Part shown: one piece after another, positions 9,056-19,004 of the stretch
Layout: every line of letters begins with the position of its first letter
Position numbering within the stretch: the first letter of the stretch is position 1
NCBI RefSeq assembly: GCF_036855935.1
Contig: NZ_JASPFK010000001.1
Location: forward strand, 126,501-190,500
Source: Sphingomonas sp. LR60
GTDB taxonomy: Bacteria > Pseudomonadota > Alphaproteobacteria > Sphingomonadales > Sphingomonadaceae
DNA length: 64,000 nt
Direction of reading: 5' to 3'
Notes under the pieces: generated by a model
What the model was told of the DNA's origin: nothing
Seen by the model: only the letters and a program-made list of their open reading frames with translations
Database searches by the model: none
Made by a program: the position numbers and the translations under genes

Positions 9056-11785
9056 GTGGCCGGGCAGCAAACAATCGTTGACCCGGCCCGTGCGGCAGCG
9101 CAGCAAGCCTTCATGAGCACGCTGCCACCGATCACGAACAATCCCGATGTCCGCTATCTCGGCCGTGTGCTGGGCGATGTGATCCGCGCTTACGGCGGGG
9201 AGACATTGTACGAGCGGACCGAGGCGATCCGTTCCGCCTCGGTTGAGCGGCATCGCGGCAACCAGCAGGCGTCGGCGGATGCCGAGCTGGGCGCGCTCGA
9301 CCTGGACGAGACGCTCGACTTCGTGCGCGGCTTCATGCTGTTCTCGATGCTCGCCAATCTTGCCGAGGACCGGCAGGGGATCGCCGCGGAAGAGGGCGCG
9401 GACGTCGCGGCGGCGCTGGCGCGGCTGAAGGATGCCGGGGTCGGCGTGGATCGCGTCCGTGCCTTGCTCGAAGAGGCGCTGGTCGCGCCGGTGCTGACCG
9501 CGCACCCGACCGAGGTGCGGCGCAAGAGCATGATCGACCACCGCAACCGCATCGCGCAATTGATGGCGCTGCGCGATCGTGGGGTGGAGACGACTCCGGA
9601 CGGCGATCTGGTCGACGAGGCGATCGTACGACAGGTGGCGCTGTTGTGGCAGACGCGCGTGCTGCGACGCGAGCGGCTGTACGTGGTCGACGAGGTCGAG
9701 ACCGCGCTGAGTTACCTGCGCGACGTGTTCCTGCCGGTGCTGCCGGCGCTCTACCAGCGCTGGGACCGGGCGCTGGGCGGACGGGTGCCGTCGTTCCTGC
9801 GGCCTGGAAGCTGGATCGGCGGCGACCGCGACGGCAATCCGTTCGTCACCGCCGATTCGCTGCGCACCGCGTTCGCCAAGGCGGCGCAGGCGGTGCTGGG
9901 CTTCTATCTCGAACAGCTTCACGCAATGGGTGCGGAACTGTCGATCTCGGCGCATCACGCGACGGTCGATGCGGGCGTGCGGGCGCTGGCGGATGCGAGC
10001 GGCGATACCTCAGAGACGCGCAGCGACGAGCCGTATCGGCGCGCACTGTCTGGCATCTATGCGCGCACCGCCGCGACCTATGCGAAGCTGACCGGGCAGC
10101 CCGCGCCGCGGCCGGGGCCGCTGAAGGGCGAGCCCTATCCCGATCCCAAGGCGTTGCGCGCCGATCTGATCGCGATCGCCCGGCCGTTGTCGGCGGGCGG
10201 CGACGGACTTTTGGGCAGTGGCGGGGCGATCGGGCGGTTGATCCGCGCGGTCGACGTGTTCGGCTTCCACCTCGCGACGCTCGACTTGCGGCAGAACAGC
10301 GCGGTGCATGAGCGCGTCGTCGCGGAAATGCTCAAGGTGGCGGGGGTGTGCGCCGATTATGCCGCGCTGGACGAGGACGCGCGCGTCATGCTGCTGCGGC
10401 AGGAACTGGCGACGCCGCGCCCGCTGACGACGCGCTTCGCGGAATATTCGGAGGAGACCGCGGGCGAGCTGGCGATCGTGCGGGCCGCCGCCGACGCGCA
10501 TGCGACCTACGGTGCGGGGGCGATCCGGCAATATATCGTGTCGATGACCAAGTCGGTGTCCGACCTGCTCGAAGTGCATTTGTTGCTCAAGGAGGTCGGC
10601 CTGTATCGTCCCGGTCCGCCGGCGAGCGCGGCGGTGATGGCGGTGCCGCTGTTCGAGACGATCGAGGATCTCGAGGCCGCGCCGGCGATCATGAGCGAGT
10701 GGTTCGCGATCCCCGAGGTGCGCGCGATCGCGACAGCGCGCGGGCATCAGGAAGTGATGATCGGCTATTCGGACAGCAACAAGGACGGCGGGTATCTGAC
10801 CTCGACCTGGCAATTGTCGAAGGCGTCGACCGCGTTGAAGCCGGTGTTCGACAAGGTCGGGGTGGGGATGCAGCTGTTCCACGGGCGCGGCGGCGCGGTC
10901 GGGCGCGGCGGCGGCAGCAGCTTCGCGGCGATCCGCGCGCAGCCGCCGGGGACGGTGCAGGGGCGCATCCGCATCACCGAACAGGGCGAGGTGATCGCGG
11001 GCAAATACGGCACGCGCGAGAGTGCGGCGACCAATCTTGAGGCGATGGCGTCGGCGACGCTGATCGCCAGCCTCGAGCCCGAGGCGCTGTCGAACGGCGA
11101 CAACGAGACGTTCGCCGGCGCGATGGACCGGCTGTCGGGCGATGCGTTCCGGGCGTATCGCGGGCTGGTATACGAGACCGAGGGGTTCCGCACCTTCTTC
11201 CGCCAGATGACGCCGATCGCCGAGATCGCCGGGCTCAAGATCGGCAGCCGCCCGGCGAGCCGCAAGCAATCCGACGCGATCGAGGATCTGCGCGCGATTC
11301 CGTGGGTGTTCAGCTGGGCGCAGGCGCGGGTGATGCTGCCGGGCTGGTACGGCGTCGGGCAGGCGATCGCGGCGTTCGAGGATCGCGCGTTGCTGCGCGA
11401 CATGGCGCAGGGCTGGCCGCTGTTCGCCGCGACGCTGGCGAACATGGAGATGGTGCTCGCCAAGTCCGACATGGGGCTGGCCGAGCGCTACGCCGGGCTG
11501 GTCGAGGACAAGGCGCTGCGCGATCATGTGTTCGGGCGTATCCGCGACGGCTGGCAGCAGACGCATGACGGGTTGCTCGACGTGACCGGGCAGGCGCATC
11601 TGCTCGAGAAGCATCCGGCGCTCGACGCGTCGATTCGGCTGCGGCTTCCGTATATCGAGCCGCTCAACCTCTTGCAGATCGAGCTGATGAAGCGGCACCG
11701 TGCCGGCGAGGGCGACGAGCGCGTGCGGCAGGGCATCCTGCTGTCGATCAACGCGATCGCGACGGCGTTGCGCAACTCGGGGTAA
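9056..11785 (+). CDS. ppc: Phosphoenolpyruvate carboxylase
   Basis: The enzyme fixes bicarbonate onto phosphoenolpyruvate to make oxaloacetate, an anaplerotic reaction in the cytoplasm. The frame gives 909 aa, a normal length. Conserved parts are VLTAHPTEVRRKS with catalytic His150, GSWIGGDRDGNPFVT, MIGYSDSNKDGGYLTST, and the glycine loop FHGRGGAVGRGGGSS at about 608-622, followed by QPPGTVQGRIRITEQGE. The GTG at 9056 is 15 nt after the EF-hand gene. An in-frame ATG at 9113 (MSTLPPITNNPDVRYLG) would give a start closer to family norms and is a real alternative. Probably cotranscribed with the LysE-type exporter 12 nt downstream. Confidence 0.96.
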   Translation: MAGQQTIVDPARAAAQQAFMSTLPPITNNPDVRYLGRVLGDVIRAYGGETLYERTEAIRSASVERHRGNQQASADAELGALDLDETLDFVRGFMLFSMLANLAEDRQGIAAEEGADVAAALARLKDAGVGVDRVRALLEEALVAPVLTAHPTEVRRKSMIDHRNRIAQLMALRDRGVETTPDGDLVDEAIVRQVALLWQTRVLRRERLYVVDEVETALSYLRDVFLPVLPALYQRWDRALGGRVPSFLRPGSWIGGDRDGNPFVTADSLRTAFAKAAQAVLGFYLEQLHAMGAELSISAHHATVDAGVRALADASGDTSETRSDEPYRRALSGIYARTAATYAKLTGQPAPRPGPLKGEPYPDPKALRADLIAIARPLSAGGDGLLGSGGAIGRLIRAVDVFGFHLATLDLRQNSAVHERVVAEMLKVAGVCADYAALDEDARVMLLRQELATPRPLTTRFAEYSEETAGELAIVRAAADAHATYGAGAIRQYIVSMTKSVSDLLEVHLLLKEVGLYRPGPPASAAVMAVPLFETIEDLEAAPAIMSEWFAIPEVRAIATARGHQEVMIGYSDSNKDGGYLTSTWQLSKASTALKPVFDKVGVGMQLFHGRGGAVGRGGGSSFAAIRAQPPGTVQGRIRITEQGEVIAGKYGTRESAATNLEAMASATLIASLEPEALSNGDNETFAGAMDRLSGDAFRAYRGLVYETEGFRTFFRQMTPIAEIAGLKIGSRPASRKQSDAIEDLRAIPWVFSWAQARVMLPGWYGVGQAIAAFEDRALLRDMAQGWPLFAATLANMEMVLAKSDMGLAERYAGLVEDKALRDHVFGRIRDGWQQTHDGLLDVTGQAHLLEKHPALDASIRLRLPYIEPLNLLQIELMKRHRAGEGDERVRQGILLSINAIATALRNSG

Positions 11786-11797
11786 GGCGAGGTCGAC

Positions 11798-12427
11798 ATG
11801 GACTGGCACGCGTGGCTGGTGTTCGCTGGTGCATCGGTGGTGATGGCGATCATCCCGGGGCCGGGGGTCGCGAGCATCGTCGGCTTCGCGTTCAGTTCGG
11901 GACGGCGCACCGCGCTCGCCTCGGTGGCGGGGATGGCGGTCGGCAATATGATTGCGATGACGGTGTCGCTGGCGGGCGCGGGGGCGGTGCTGGCGTCGTC
12001 GGCGCTGGCGTTCACGATCCTCAAGTGGATCGGCGCGGCCTATCTGATCGCGATCGGGACGCTGGCGATCGTGCGCAGCGGTGCGGCGGCGGGGGCGGAC
12101 GACGTACCGCGACGCGCGGTGAGCCCGCGCGCGGCGTTCGCGACCAATGTCGCGGTCGGCACCTTCCATCCCAAGACGATCATGTTCTTCGTCGCCTTCG
12201 CCGCGCAGTTCATCCGCGCCGACGCGCCGTTCGTGCCGCAGGCGGCGGTGCTGATCGCGACCTTCACGGTGATCGCGGGGGTGAGCGACAGCCTGTACGC
12301 GCTGGCGGGATCGCGGGCGTCGGGGTGGCTGCAGCATCCGCGCGCCCGCGTGTGGACGCAGCGGGCGGGCGGCGGCGCGGTGCTCGGCGCCGGGCTGGCG
12401 ATGGCGGCGATGCGCGCGCCGCGGTGA
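11798..12427 (+). CDS. LysE/RhtB family amino-acid exporter
   Basis: The protein has 209 aa and about six hydrophobic membrane segments. The first segment carries the family signature IIPGPGVASIVGFAFSSG (Pro-Gly-Pro turn), and the second shows AGMAVGNMIAMTVSLAGAG. An ATNVAVGTFHPKTIMFF segment at mid-protein matches the family's NPK-like region. Members export amino acids or homoserine lactones with proton exchange across the inner membrane. The substrate here is unknown. It follows ppc by 12 nt. Confidence 0.88.
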   Translation: MDWHAWLVFAGASVVMAIIPGPGVASIVGFAFSSGRRTALASVAGMAVGNMIAMTVSLAGAGAVLASSALAFTILKWIGAAYLIAIGTLAIVRSGAAAGADDVPRRAVSPRAAFATNVAVGTFHPKTIMFFVAFAAQFIRADAPFVPQAAVLIATFTVIAGVSDSLYALAGSRASGWLQHPRARVWTQRAGGGAVLGAGLAMAAMRAPR

Positions 12428-12583
12428 ACGGTGGCGGTCGGCGACGATCCGGACCTCACGTGACGAGGGCCGATTAGGTTAAGCTGCCGATCCGTGTTAA
12501 GCTTCGGCATCGTCGGTAGATTGCCCACAAGCACCGACGGCTGAGAGACGCCGCGCTCCCGCTTGTCACTCGGGAGCCAGCGC

Positions 12584-12754
12584 ATGGACCTCAATTATCT
12601 TTTCCATCGGCATCAAGTGTCGATGATGATGGCCGCCGCCGCGCGCGGCAGCGAGGCGCGCATGGCGCATGTGCAGCTTGCCGGGCGCTATGCGACAAAG
12701 ATCGCCCGTGCGCAGACGCAAATGGGTGCCGACCGGACCTTCGTCGCAGCATGA
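12584..12754 (+). CDS. Small conserved-looking protein, 56 aa, unknown
   Basis: The ATG at 12584 (MDLNYLFHRHQVSMMMAAAA) begins a 56-aa frame. His/Met-rich N-terminal residues are followed by an alanine-rich helix and a basic end. The frame is open upstream to 12563, but GGGAG lies 6-9 nt before 12584 and supports this start. The stop overlaps the start of the next gene (ATGA at 12751-12754), so the two are translationally coupled. No domain is recognised. Confidence 0.6.
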   Translation: MDLNYLFHRHQVSMMMAAAARGSEARMAHVQLAGRYATKIARAQTQMGADRTFVAA

Positions 12755-13011
12755 GTGACGAACAGCCGCGCGCGACGCGCACGTTCCGCGCCGCACGCGT
12801 CCGCTACGATCCCGATCGCGCCGAGCGGCAGAGCCGCGTGACGCGGCTGGCGATCGAGCGGATGGGCGCGTCGGCGGCGCTGCCGTTCCTCAACGCCGAT
12901 CACGAGGGGCTGGGCGCGACCCCGCTCCATCTGGCCGGCGACAGCGCGGAGGCGTGCGCGCGCGTCGAGGCGGTGATCCTCGCGATCGATCACGGCGCGG
13001 AGCTTGCGTGA
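12751..13011 (+). CDS. Short protein with MbcA/ParS/Xre-like toxin-binding segment (tentative)
   Basis: The protein has 86 aa, with a basic N-terminal half. The C-terminal half, LPFLNADHEGLGATPLHLA followed by a V-E-x-x-I-L-x-I-x-x-G run, matches the pattern of the DUF2384 domain (W/F-L-N ... LG ... P-L-x-L ... V-x-x-L-x-x-I-x-x-G) found in MbcA/ParS/Xre antitoxins. The start overlaps the previous stop by 4 nt. A neighbouring RES-type toxin would be expected in a classical system, but the next gene shows no RES motif. Assignment to this family is by eye only. Confidence 0.5.
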   Translation: MSDEQPRATRTFRAARVRYDPDRAERQSRVTRLAIERMGASAALPFLNADHEGLGATPLHLAGDSAEACARVEAVILAIDHGAELA

Positions 13012-13801
13012 TGCCACGCTGGCGCCGGTGGCTGCGCGATTGGGCACGCCGCCGCCGGACGCGCCGCGCGTGGCGGTGAGGACGGCGGCGCGCGATCAGG
13101 CGGCGGTGACGCTGGCGCGCGCGACCGCCTTCCTGCGCACGCAGATCGACCGCTCGTGGCTCGACCAATGCTGGGACGATAACGATCGGCTGGTGCGCTC
13201 ACGCGTGATCGGCAATTGGATCGGCGAACTCGACCGCTTGCTGCACGTCCTGCTGGATGCCGCAGCGGATCACGCCGGGCGGCCGGTACGATCGGGGCAG
13301 CGCAACACCGGAAGCAAGCTGGTGACGTTCTGCGCCGAAGCGTCCTGGGGCGTCGAGCGGCTGGACGGAATGGCGCGCGCACGCGCGACGTTCCGTTACA
13401 CGCAGGGCGCGGCGCGGCGTGCCGACGTGCGCGGCGGCAGCCACATGACGGTCGGCTGGTCGGGGCCGGGGGGACGCTGCGCCGCTTTACGCTGGGCGAG
13501 CGGATACACCTTGGCAGTCAGGCGTTGATCGAGGTCTGCGACCTGTACGACGAATTGGCGGCGCAGGTCGTACGTGTACCGCCTGAGCAAACCGAAGGGG
13601 CCGGTCATCAAGGAATATGAACGCTTCGAAGCGATCGCCGCGCAACATCGTCGCGATGCGCAGGAAACCACGCTGGACAACGTTCGCGAACGTTGCCGGC
13701 GGTCGGAAGACGCCTGGATGAAGATGGCCGCACAGTCGCGGCGCACCGAGCAGCGGCGCGTGGAGCGCGATGCGAAGGTGGAGTTGGTGGCGGTCGTTTA
13801 A
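13004..13801 (+). pseudogene. Unknown protein, frame broken at a G run
   Basis: A TTG start at 13004 overlaps the previous stop by 8 nt. It opens a plausible protein (RSWLDQCWDDNDRLVRSRVI, then GNWIGELDRLLHVLLDAAAD) up to the run GGGGGG at 13468-13473. After it the frame degenerates and stops at 13528, while the next frame continues sensibly (TLRRFTLGERIHLGSQALIE, CDLYDELAAQVV) to a stop at 13620. One extra G would join the two. A third piece, from GTG 13574 to 13801 (75 aa, charged, LSKPKGPVIKEYERFEAIAA), overlaps by 47 nt in the first frame, so it is either a separate gene or the true C-terminus after a second shift. No family is recognised in any piece. Confidence 0.5.
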
Positions 13802-13844
13802 CGATCGAGCCAATCGGTCAAGAAGACGTTCGGCGATCTATTTT

Positions 13845-13921
13845 CGTCATTGCGAGCGTAGCGAGGCAATCGAGGGTTGGATCAGGACGCCCTGGCTTGC
13901 TTCGCTACGCTCGCAATGACG
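13845..13921. repeat. Inverted repeat between convergent genes (CGTCATTGCGAGC family, copy 1)
   Basis: Left arm 13845-13869 and right arm 13897-13921 are 25-bp inverted repeats with one mismatch. The spacer contains AGGACGCCCTGG. It lies between genes that converge, so it could act as a two-way transcription stop. The same family recurs at 23744-23821. Confidence 0.88.
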
Positions 13922-13991
13922 GTTTAGAGGGGCTGCCGCCGGGGTACATGTCAGCGTTGATGGCACTTTGAGCCCGCGATGACCGCGGGCG

Positions 13992-16589
13992 TTACCCTTC
14001 CAGGCTCTTCGACGCCTGTTCGAACAGGTCCTTGCTGATCCCCGGCGTGGCGACGATCCGTTCCAGCTCTGCCCGCATCGCGCCCGAGCGCACCGGATCG
14101 AAGCGCCGCCAGCGGCCGAGCGGCGGGAGCAGCCGCGCCGAGGTCTGCGGATTGAGCTTGTCGAGCGCGAGCAACTGGTCGGTCAGCCAGCGATAGCCCG
14201 CGCCGCCCGCGGCATGGAAGGCGCGCTGATTGACCGCGAAGGCGCCGACCAGGGCACGGGCGCGATTGGGATTGGCGAGCGTGAAGTCGGGATGCTGCGC
14301 GAGTTCGGCGACCAGCGCGAAGGTGTCGTCGCGCGACGACAATGCCTGCGTCTGAAACCATTTGTCGAGCACCAGCGCATTGTCGGCATAGCGCGTGTAG
14401 AAATGGTCGAGCGCCCGTTCGCGTTCGGGCGATTGGCCGTTCACCAGCACCGCCAGCGCGCCCTGCCGGTCGGTCATGTTGTCGGCCGCCTCGAACTGTT
14501 CCCAGGCCAGCGTCGGCGCATCGTTCGCGCCGGACGCGGCGAGGTAGCCGAGCGCGACGCTGCGCAGGCGGCGGATGCCCTTGTCCTCGGGCGTATAGGC
14601 ATAGGGACGGCGTAGCGCGGGGTCGCAGGCGGCGCGCCAGCGCGCCTCCAGTTCGCGGCCGACCGCGGCGCGCAGATCCTCACGCGCGCGGAAGATCGCT
14701 TCGGGATCGACGATGCTCAACTGGTCGCCGATGAAGTTCTCCGACGGCAGCAGCACCGCCTCGGCAACGAAGGCACGGTCGAGCGTCGGGTCGTCGAGCG
14801 TGTCGGCCACGGCAGCGACGACTGCATGCGAGTCCGCTTCGCCTTCGACCGTGGCGGCGATCAGCGTGTCGAGCATCAATTGCTGCATCGCCTCGTAGCG
14901 CGCGAAAGCGTCGTCGTCGTGGCGCGCGAGGAAGGCGAGGTCGGCGGCGCTGCGGTCGCTCTCGACGATCACCGGCGCAGAGAAGCCGCGGTTGAGCGAG
15001 ACGACCGGGCGTTCGGTGACGGTTTCGAAGGTCACGCTGGCGCTGGTGTCGGAGAGGATCACCAATTGCTCGTCGCCGAGCGGCTGGCCGGTGTCGCCGC
15101 CGAATAGCCGGATGCGCAGCGGGAGTACCTGCGGGTGCTTGACCGGCTGGCCGGGGGTTTCGGGCACCTTTTGCGCGAGGTTGAGCGTCGCGCGGCCGCT
15201 GCCGGGTTCGTGGACCAGCGAGGCGGAGACGCGCGGGGTGCCGGCCTGGCTGTACCACAGTCGGAATTGGGTCAGGTCGATGTCGCCGCCCTCTTCCATA
15301 CAGGCGACGAAATCCTCGCAGGTTGCGGCGGTGCCGTCGAAGCGTTCGAAATAGAGATCGGTGGCGGCGCGGAAGCGTTGCGGCCCCAGCATCGTCGCCA
15401 TCATGCGGATCAGCTCCGCCCCCTTGTTGTAGATGGTGGCGGTGTAGAAGTTGCTGATCTCGATATAGCTTTCCGGGCGGACCGGATGCGCGAGCGGGCC
15501 GGCATCCTCCGGGAACTGCGCGGCGCGCAGGCCGCGCACGTCCTCGATCCGCTTGACCGCGGCCGAACCCTGATCGGCGGAGAAACCCTGGTCGCGATAG
15601 ACGGTGAAGCCTTCCTTGAGGCTCAACTGGAACCAGTCGCGGCAGGTGATGCGGTTGCCCGACCAGTTATGGAAATATTCGTGCGCGACCACCGCGGCGA
15701 TCGCATCGTAATCGTAATCGGTGGCGGTATCGGGATCGGCGAGGATGTAGCGGCTGTTGAAGATGTTCAGCCCCTTGTTCTCCATCGCGCCGAAGTTGAA
15801 ATCGTCGACCGCGACGATGTTGAAGACGTCGAGGTCGTATTCGCGGCCATAGAAGCGCTCGTCCCACGACATCGACAGTTTCAGCGCGTCGAGCGCATGG
15901 TCGGTCTTGGGCAGATCGGCGGTGCGAACCCAGATGCCGAGCTGTACCTCGCGCCCCGAACGCGTGGTGAAGGTGCCACGATTGACCGCGAGGTCGCCCG
16001 CGACCAGCGCGAAGAGGTACGATGGCTTGGGCCACGGATCGTGCCATTCCGCCCAATGCGTACCGTCGGCATTGTCGCCCTGCGCGACCGGATCGCCGTT
16101 GGCGAGCAGCACCGGGAAGCGTGCCTTGTCGGCGGTCATCGTGACGCGATAGGTCGCGAGCACGTCGGGGCGATCCGGGAACCAGGTGATGCGGCGGAAA
16201 CCCTCCGCCTCGCATTGCGTGCAGAGGTTGCCGCCCGAGGCATAGAGCCCCATCAATTGCGTGTTGCGGTCGGGCGCGATCTCGACTTCGGTCTCGACGA
16301 CGTGCATGTCGCCGGAGAGCGGGACGACGAGCTGCTCGCCTTCGATCCGCCAGTCGTTGATCGCTTGCCCGTCGACCGTCACCGACAGCGGCACCTGCCC
16401 GGCGCCATCGAGCCGTAGCGGCGTGTCATGCGCGCCGTTGCGGGTGACGTTCAGGCGCGCGCGGACGCGGGTCGCCACCGGGTCGAGCGCGAAGTCGAGC
16501 GCGACCTGCGGCACCAGCCAGGTGGGCGGGGTGTAATCGCTGCGGCGCGTGGCGGCGGGCGTGACGGGTGTGGTGCGGGCATCGGCCAT
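13992..16589 (-). CDS. pepN: Aminopeptidase N
   Basis: The protein has 865 aa from the ATG at 16589 (MADARTTPVTPAATRRSDYT), the usual length of bacterial PepN. The open frame extends to 17036, but that part overlaps the oppositely oriented peptidase gene and has no family similarity. Visible are the exopeptidase motif FGAMENKGLN (GAMEN), the zinc site HEYFHNW (H303, E304, H307) and the third ligand Glu18 residues later in SLKEGFTVYRDQGF. It is a broad-specificity M1 zinc aminopeptidase of the cytoplasm. About 133 bp separate its start from the divergent M28 gene. Confidence 0.96.
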   Translation of the reverse strand: MADARTTPVTPAATRRSDYTPPTWLVPQVALDFALDPVATRVRARLNVTRNGAHDTPLRLDGAGQVPLSVTVDGQAINDWRIEGEQLVVPLSGDMHVVETEVEIAPDRNTQLMGLYASGGNLCTQCEAEGFRRITWFPDRPDVLATYRVTMTADKARFPVLLANGDPVAQGDNADGTHWAEWHDPWPKPSYLFALVAGDLAVNRGTFTTRSGREVQLGIWVRTADLPKTDHALDALKLSMSWDERFYGREYDLDVFNIVAVDDFNFGAMENKGLNIFNSRYILADPDTATDYDYDAIAAVVAHEYFHNWSGNRITCRDWFQLSLKEGFTVYRDQGFSADQGSAAVKRIEDVRGLRAAQFPEDAGPLAHPVRPESYIEISNFYTATIYNKGAELIRMMATMLGPQRFRAATDLYFERFDGTAATCEDFVACMEEGGDIDLTQFRLWYSQAGTPRVSASLVHEPGSGRATLNLAQKVPETPGQPVKHPQVLPLRIRLFGGDTGQPLGDEQLVILSDTSASVTFETVTERPVVSLNRGFSAPVIVESDRSAADLAFLARHDDDAFARYEAMQQLMLDTLIAATVEGEADSHAVVAAVADTLDDPTLDRAFVAEAVLLPSENFIGDQLSIVDPEAIFRAREDLRAAVGRELEARWRAACDPALRRPYAYTPEDKGIRRLRSVALGYLAASGANDAPTLAWEQFEAADNMTDRQGALAVLVNGQSPERERALDHFYTRYADNALVLDKWFQTQALSSRDDTFALVAELAQHPDFTLANPNRARALVGAFAVNQRAFHAAGGAGYRWLTDQLLALDKLNPQTSARLLPPLGRWRRFDPVRSGAMRAELERIVATPGISKDLFEQASKSLEG

Positions 16590-16721
16590 GCCGCGGACTA
16601 TGACGAAAAGGCGGCGATGGTTCCATCCGAAAGCCGCGCGCCGAAAGCCGCGCGATCGTCTCGACGGCAACCATCTCCGCCCGTAAGGTCGGCCATCCTT
16701 CCTCTTCCACCGGTCGTGCCC

Positions 16722-18361
16722 ATGTTTCGTTCGTTCGCTTTGCTCCCGTTGCTCGCGCTTTCCGCTACCGCCCTTGCCCAGACGACTCCTGTCGAGCGCA
16801 ACGCCGCGCTCAACGCCCCGCTGCCCGCCGACCAGGCGGCGATGAAGGCGCATGTGATGTTCCTGGCATCGGACGCGATGAAGGGGCGCGACGTCGGTTC
16901 GCCCGAGTTCGATATCGCCGCGCAATATGTCGCCGCGCAATTCTATGCTGCGGGGCTGAAGCCGAAGGGCGACGACGGCGGCTATCTGCAGAAGGTGCCG
17001 CTGACCGGGTATAAGATCGCGGGCGAGGGAGTGCATCGTGGACCGCGGCGGGCGGGGCCGGCACCCCGCTGGCGTTCGGCAAGGACTTCACCCCGGCGGC
17101 CAATCCGGCGGCGAAGGCGACCACGATCGCCGCGCCGGTGGTGTTCGTCGGCTATGGGCTGGAGGCGCCGCAATATGGGCTGAACGATTATGCGGCCGTC
17201 GATGTGCACGGCAAGATCGTCGCCTATGTCGGCGGCGCGCCGGCAGGGCTGCCGAGCGAGGTATCGGCGACCTTCGGCAGCGCGGCGGCGCGGCAGAGCG
17301 CGGCGGCGAAGCATGGCGCGGTTGGCGTGATCGCGATCGCCGATCTGCGCAAGACCGGGCGCGGCGCGCCGTCGTTCGCTTCCGTGACCAAGGGTTATGC
17401 GGCCGAGCGGATCACCTGGGCGAACCCGGACGGCACCGGCAGCGCTACGGGCGTGCCGCTGCTCGGCACGCTCTCCCCGGCGGGCGCGGCGAAGGTGTTC
17501 GGGCGCGTCTGGCCTGCACTCGCCAAGGGTGCAGCGCGCAAGACGCTGAAGGTGCGGCCGGCGACCGCGGCGGGGACGCTGTCGATCGCGAGTGCCACCA
17601 CCTTCCGCCCGATCGCGAGCAGCAACGTCCTGGGGATGATCCCCGGCAGCGATCCGGTGCTGGGCAAGGAGACGGTGGTGCTGTCCGCGCATCTCGATCA
17701 CGTCGGGGTCGGCAAGGCGGTGAACGGCGACACGATCTACAACGGCGCGCTCGACGACGGCATCGGGATCGCGAGCCTGATCGAGGCGGCCAAGCGCTTC
17801 AAGACCGCGACGCCGCCGAAGCGCAGCATCCTGTTCCTTGCGGTCACCGCCGAGGAAAAAGGGCTGGTCGGCAGCGACTATTTCGCGAACCATCCGACCG
17901 TGCCGATCGGCGATATCGTCGCCGACGTGAACCTCGACATGCCGATCCTGACCTATAAGTTCGAGGATATGGTGGCGTTCGGCGGCGACCGATCGACGCT
18001 GGGCCCGATCATCGCGCGCGCGGTGGCGGGGATCGGCGTCGGCCTGTCGCCCGATCCGATGCCCGAACAGGCGATCTTCGTCCGCTCCGACCATTATCGC
18101 TTCGTGCAGAAGGGCGTGCCTTCGGTGTTCCTATGGCCGGGGCAGAAGGGGCCGGGCAAGGTGGCGGTCGAGACGTTCATGGACAATTGCTATCACAAGC
18201 CATGCGACGACCTGACGCAGCCGATTCTGTGGGATCAGGGAGTGCGCTTCGTCGACGCCAACTATCGGATCGCGCGCGAGATCGCCGATGCGCCGCAGCG
18301 GCCGGTGTGGAACAAGGGCGATTACTTCGGCCTGCTGTTCGACGGCCGAATGGCGCGCTGA
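16722..18361 (+). pseudogene. M28 family zinc aminopeptidase with PA domain, frame broken
   Basis: The first frame (ATG 16722) gives a signal peptide (FALLPLLALSATALAQ) and the usual start FLASDAMKGRDVGSPEFDIA. Near 17026-17042 it changes into Arg-rich nonsense. The frame two bases away resumes with WTAAGGAGTPLAFGKDF and VVFVGYGLEAPQYG and runs to 18361. It carries the M28 metal ligands: SAHLDHVG (His), NGALDDG (Asp), TAEEKGL (Glu-Glu), NLDMP (Asp) and CYHKPCDD (His). An intact protein would be about 545 aa, secreted to the periplasm, with a PA domain inserted before the catalytic core. One indel explains everything, so it may be a sequencing error. Confidence 0.85.
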
Positions 18362-18416
18362 AGCAACGACTTGCCAAGCGGGGTGCGACGACCGATGAAG
18401 GGCGCTGACCTGGGGA

Positions 18417-19004
18417 GTGACCGTGACCGACGCGCGTGACATCATCCGCCGCACGACGATCGAGCTGGGGCCGCTGCGCATCACGCGCGAATATCGCTGC
18501 GCGCCGCCGGGGCCGCATTACCCGTTCTACGAGCCGGCGCGGGCGCGCTCGGGCGGCGGCTGGCGCGCGGCCGGCGTACTGGGTGTCATGCTGGCGGTGA
18601 GCGCGGGCGGGCTGTCGATGGCGGCGACCCGTGCGGCGCCGATCCGTCCTGTGAATTACTCGGTGAGCGTGCCGGTGCCGGAGCGCGCGATCGCGCCTCC
18701 GGCAGTGGCCGTGGCGCGCACGGTACGGCCGGTCGCGCCCGTCGCGGTGCCGTTGGCGAAGGCCGTCGTGGCGGACGAATTGCCGCAGGATAGTGGCAGC
18801 CGGGCGGCGGCGGTCGCGGCGGCGCTGCGCAGCGGCGAGGTGCAGGAATGGTATGAATCGACCGGGCAGGTGCACGGCTTCGTCGTCGCGGGCGAGGCGG
18901 AGGCGGATGGCGGGCGGACGTGCCGCGCGCTGTCGGTGCTGACGCGCGCGCCGGACGGTGCGGATCGGGTCGACCAGCGGCGGGAATGTCTGCCGGCGGG
19001 GTAA
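18417..19004 (+). CDS. Membrane-anchored protein of unknown function
   Basis: The protein has 195 aa from a GTG at 18417 (second GTG at 18423). About 45 cytoplasmic residues precede one membrane segment (VLGVMLAVSAGGLSMAA, about 56-72), a Pro/Ala/Val-rich linker, and a C-terminal region with two Cys (TCRALSVL, RRECLPAG) around WYESTGQVHGFVVAGE. That ending loosely resembles bacterial 17-kDa surface-antigen domains with two spaced Cys, but I do not claim membership. It follows the M28 gene by 55 nt. Confidence 0.6.
   Translation: MTVTDARDIIRRTTIELGPLRITREYRCAPPGPHYPFYEPARARSGGGWRAAGVLGVMLAVSAGGLSMAATRAAPIRPVNYSVSVPVPERAIAPPAVAVARTVRPVAPVAVPLAKAVVADELPQDSGSRAAAVAAALRSGEVQEWYESTGQVHGFVVAGEAEADGGRTCRALSVLTRAPDGADRVDQRRECLPAG

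Noticed and set aside
10010..12337. 775-aa minus-strand frame across ppc and the LysE gene
   Set aside because: It is antisense to two well-supported genes and consists of Arg/His/Asp-rich low-complexity sequence.
13992..17036. 1014-aa version of PepN
   Set aside because: The extra 149 residues overlap the divergent M28 gene and have no similarity to the family.
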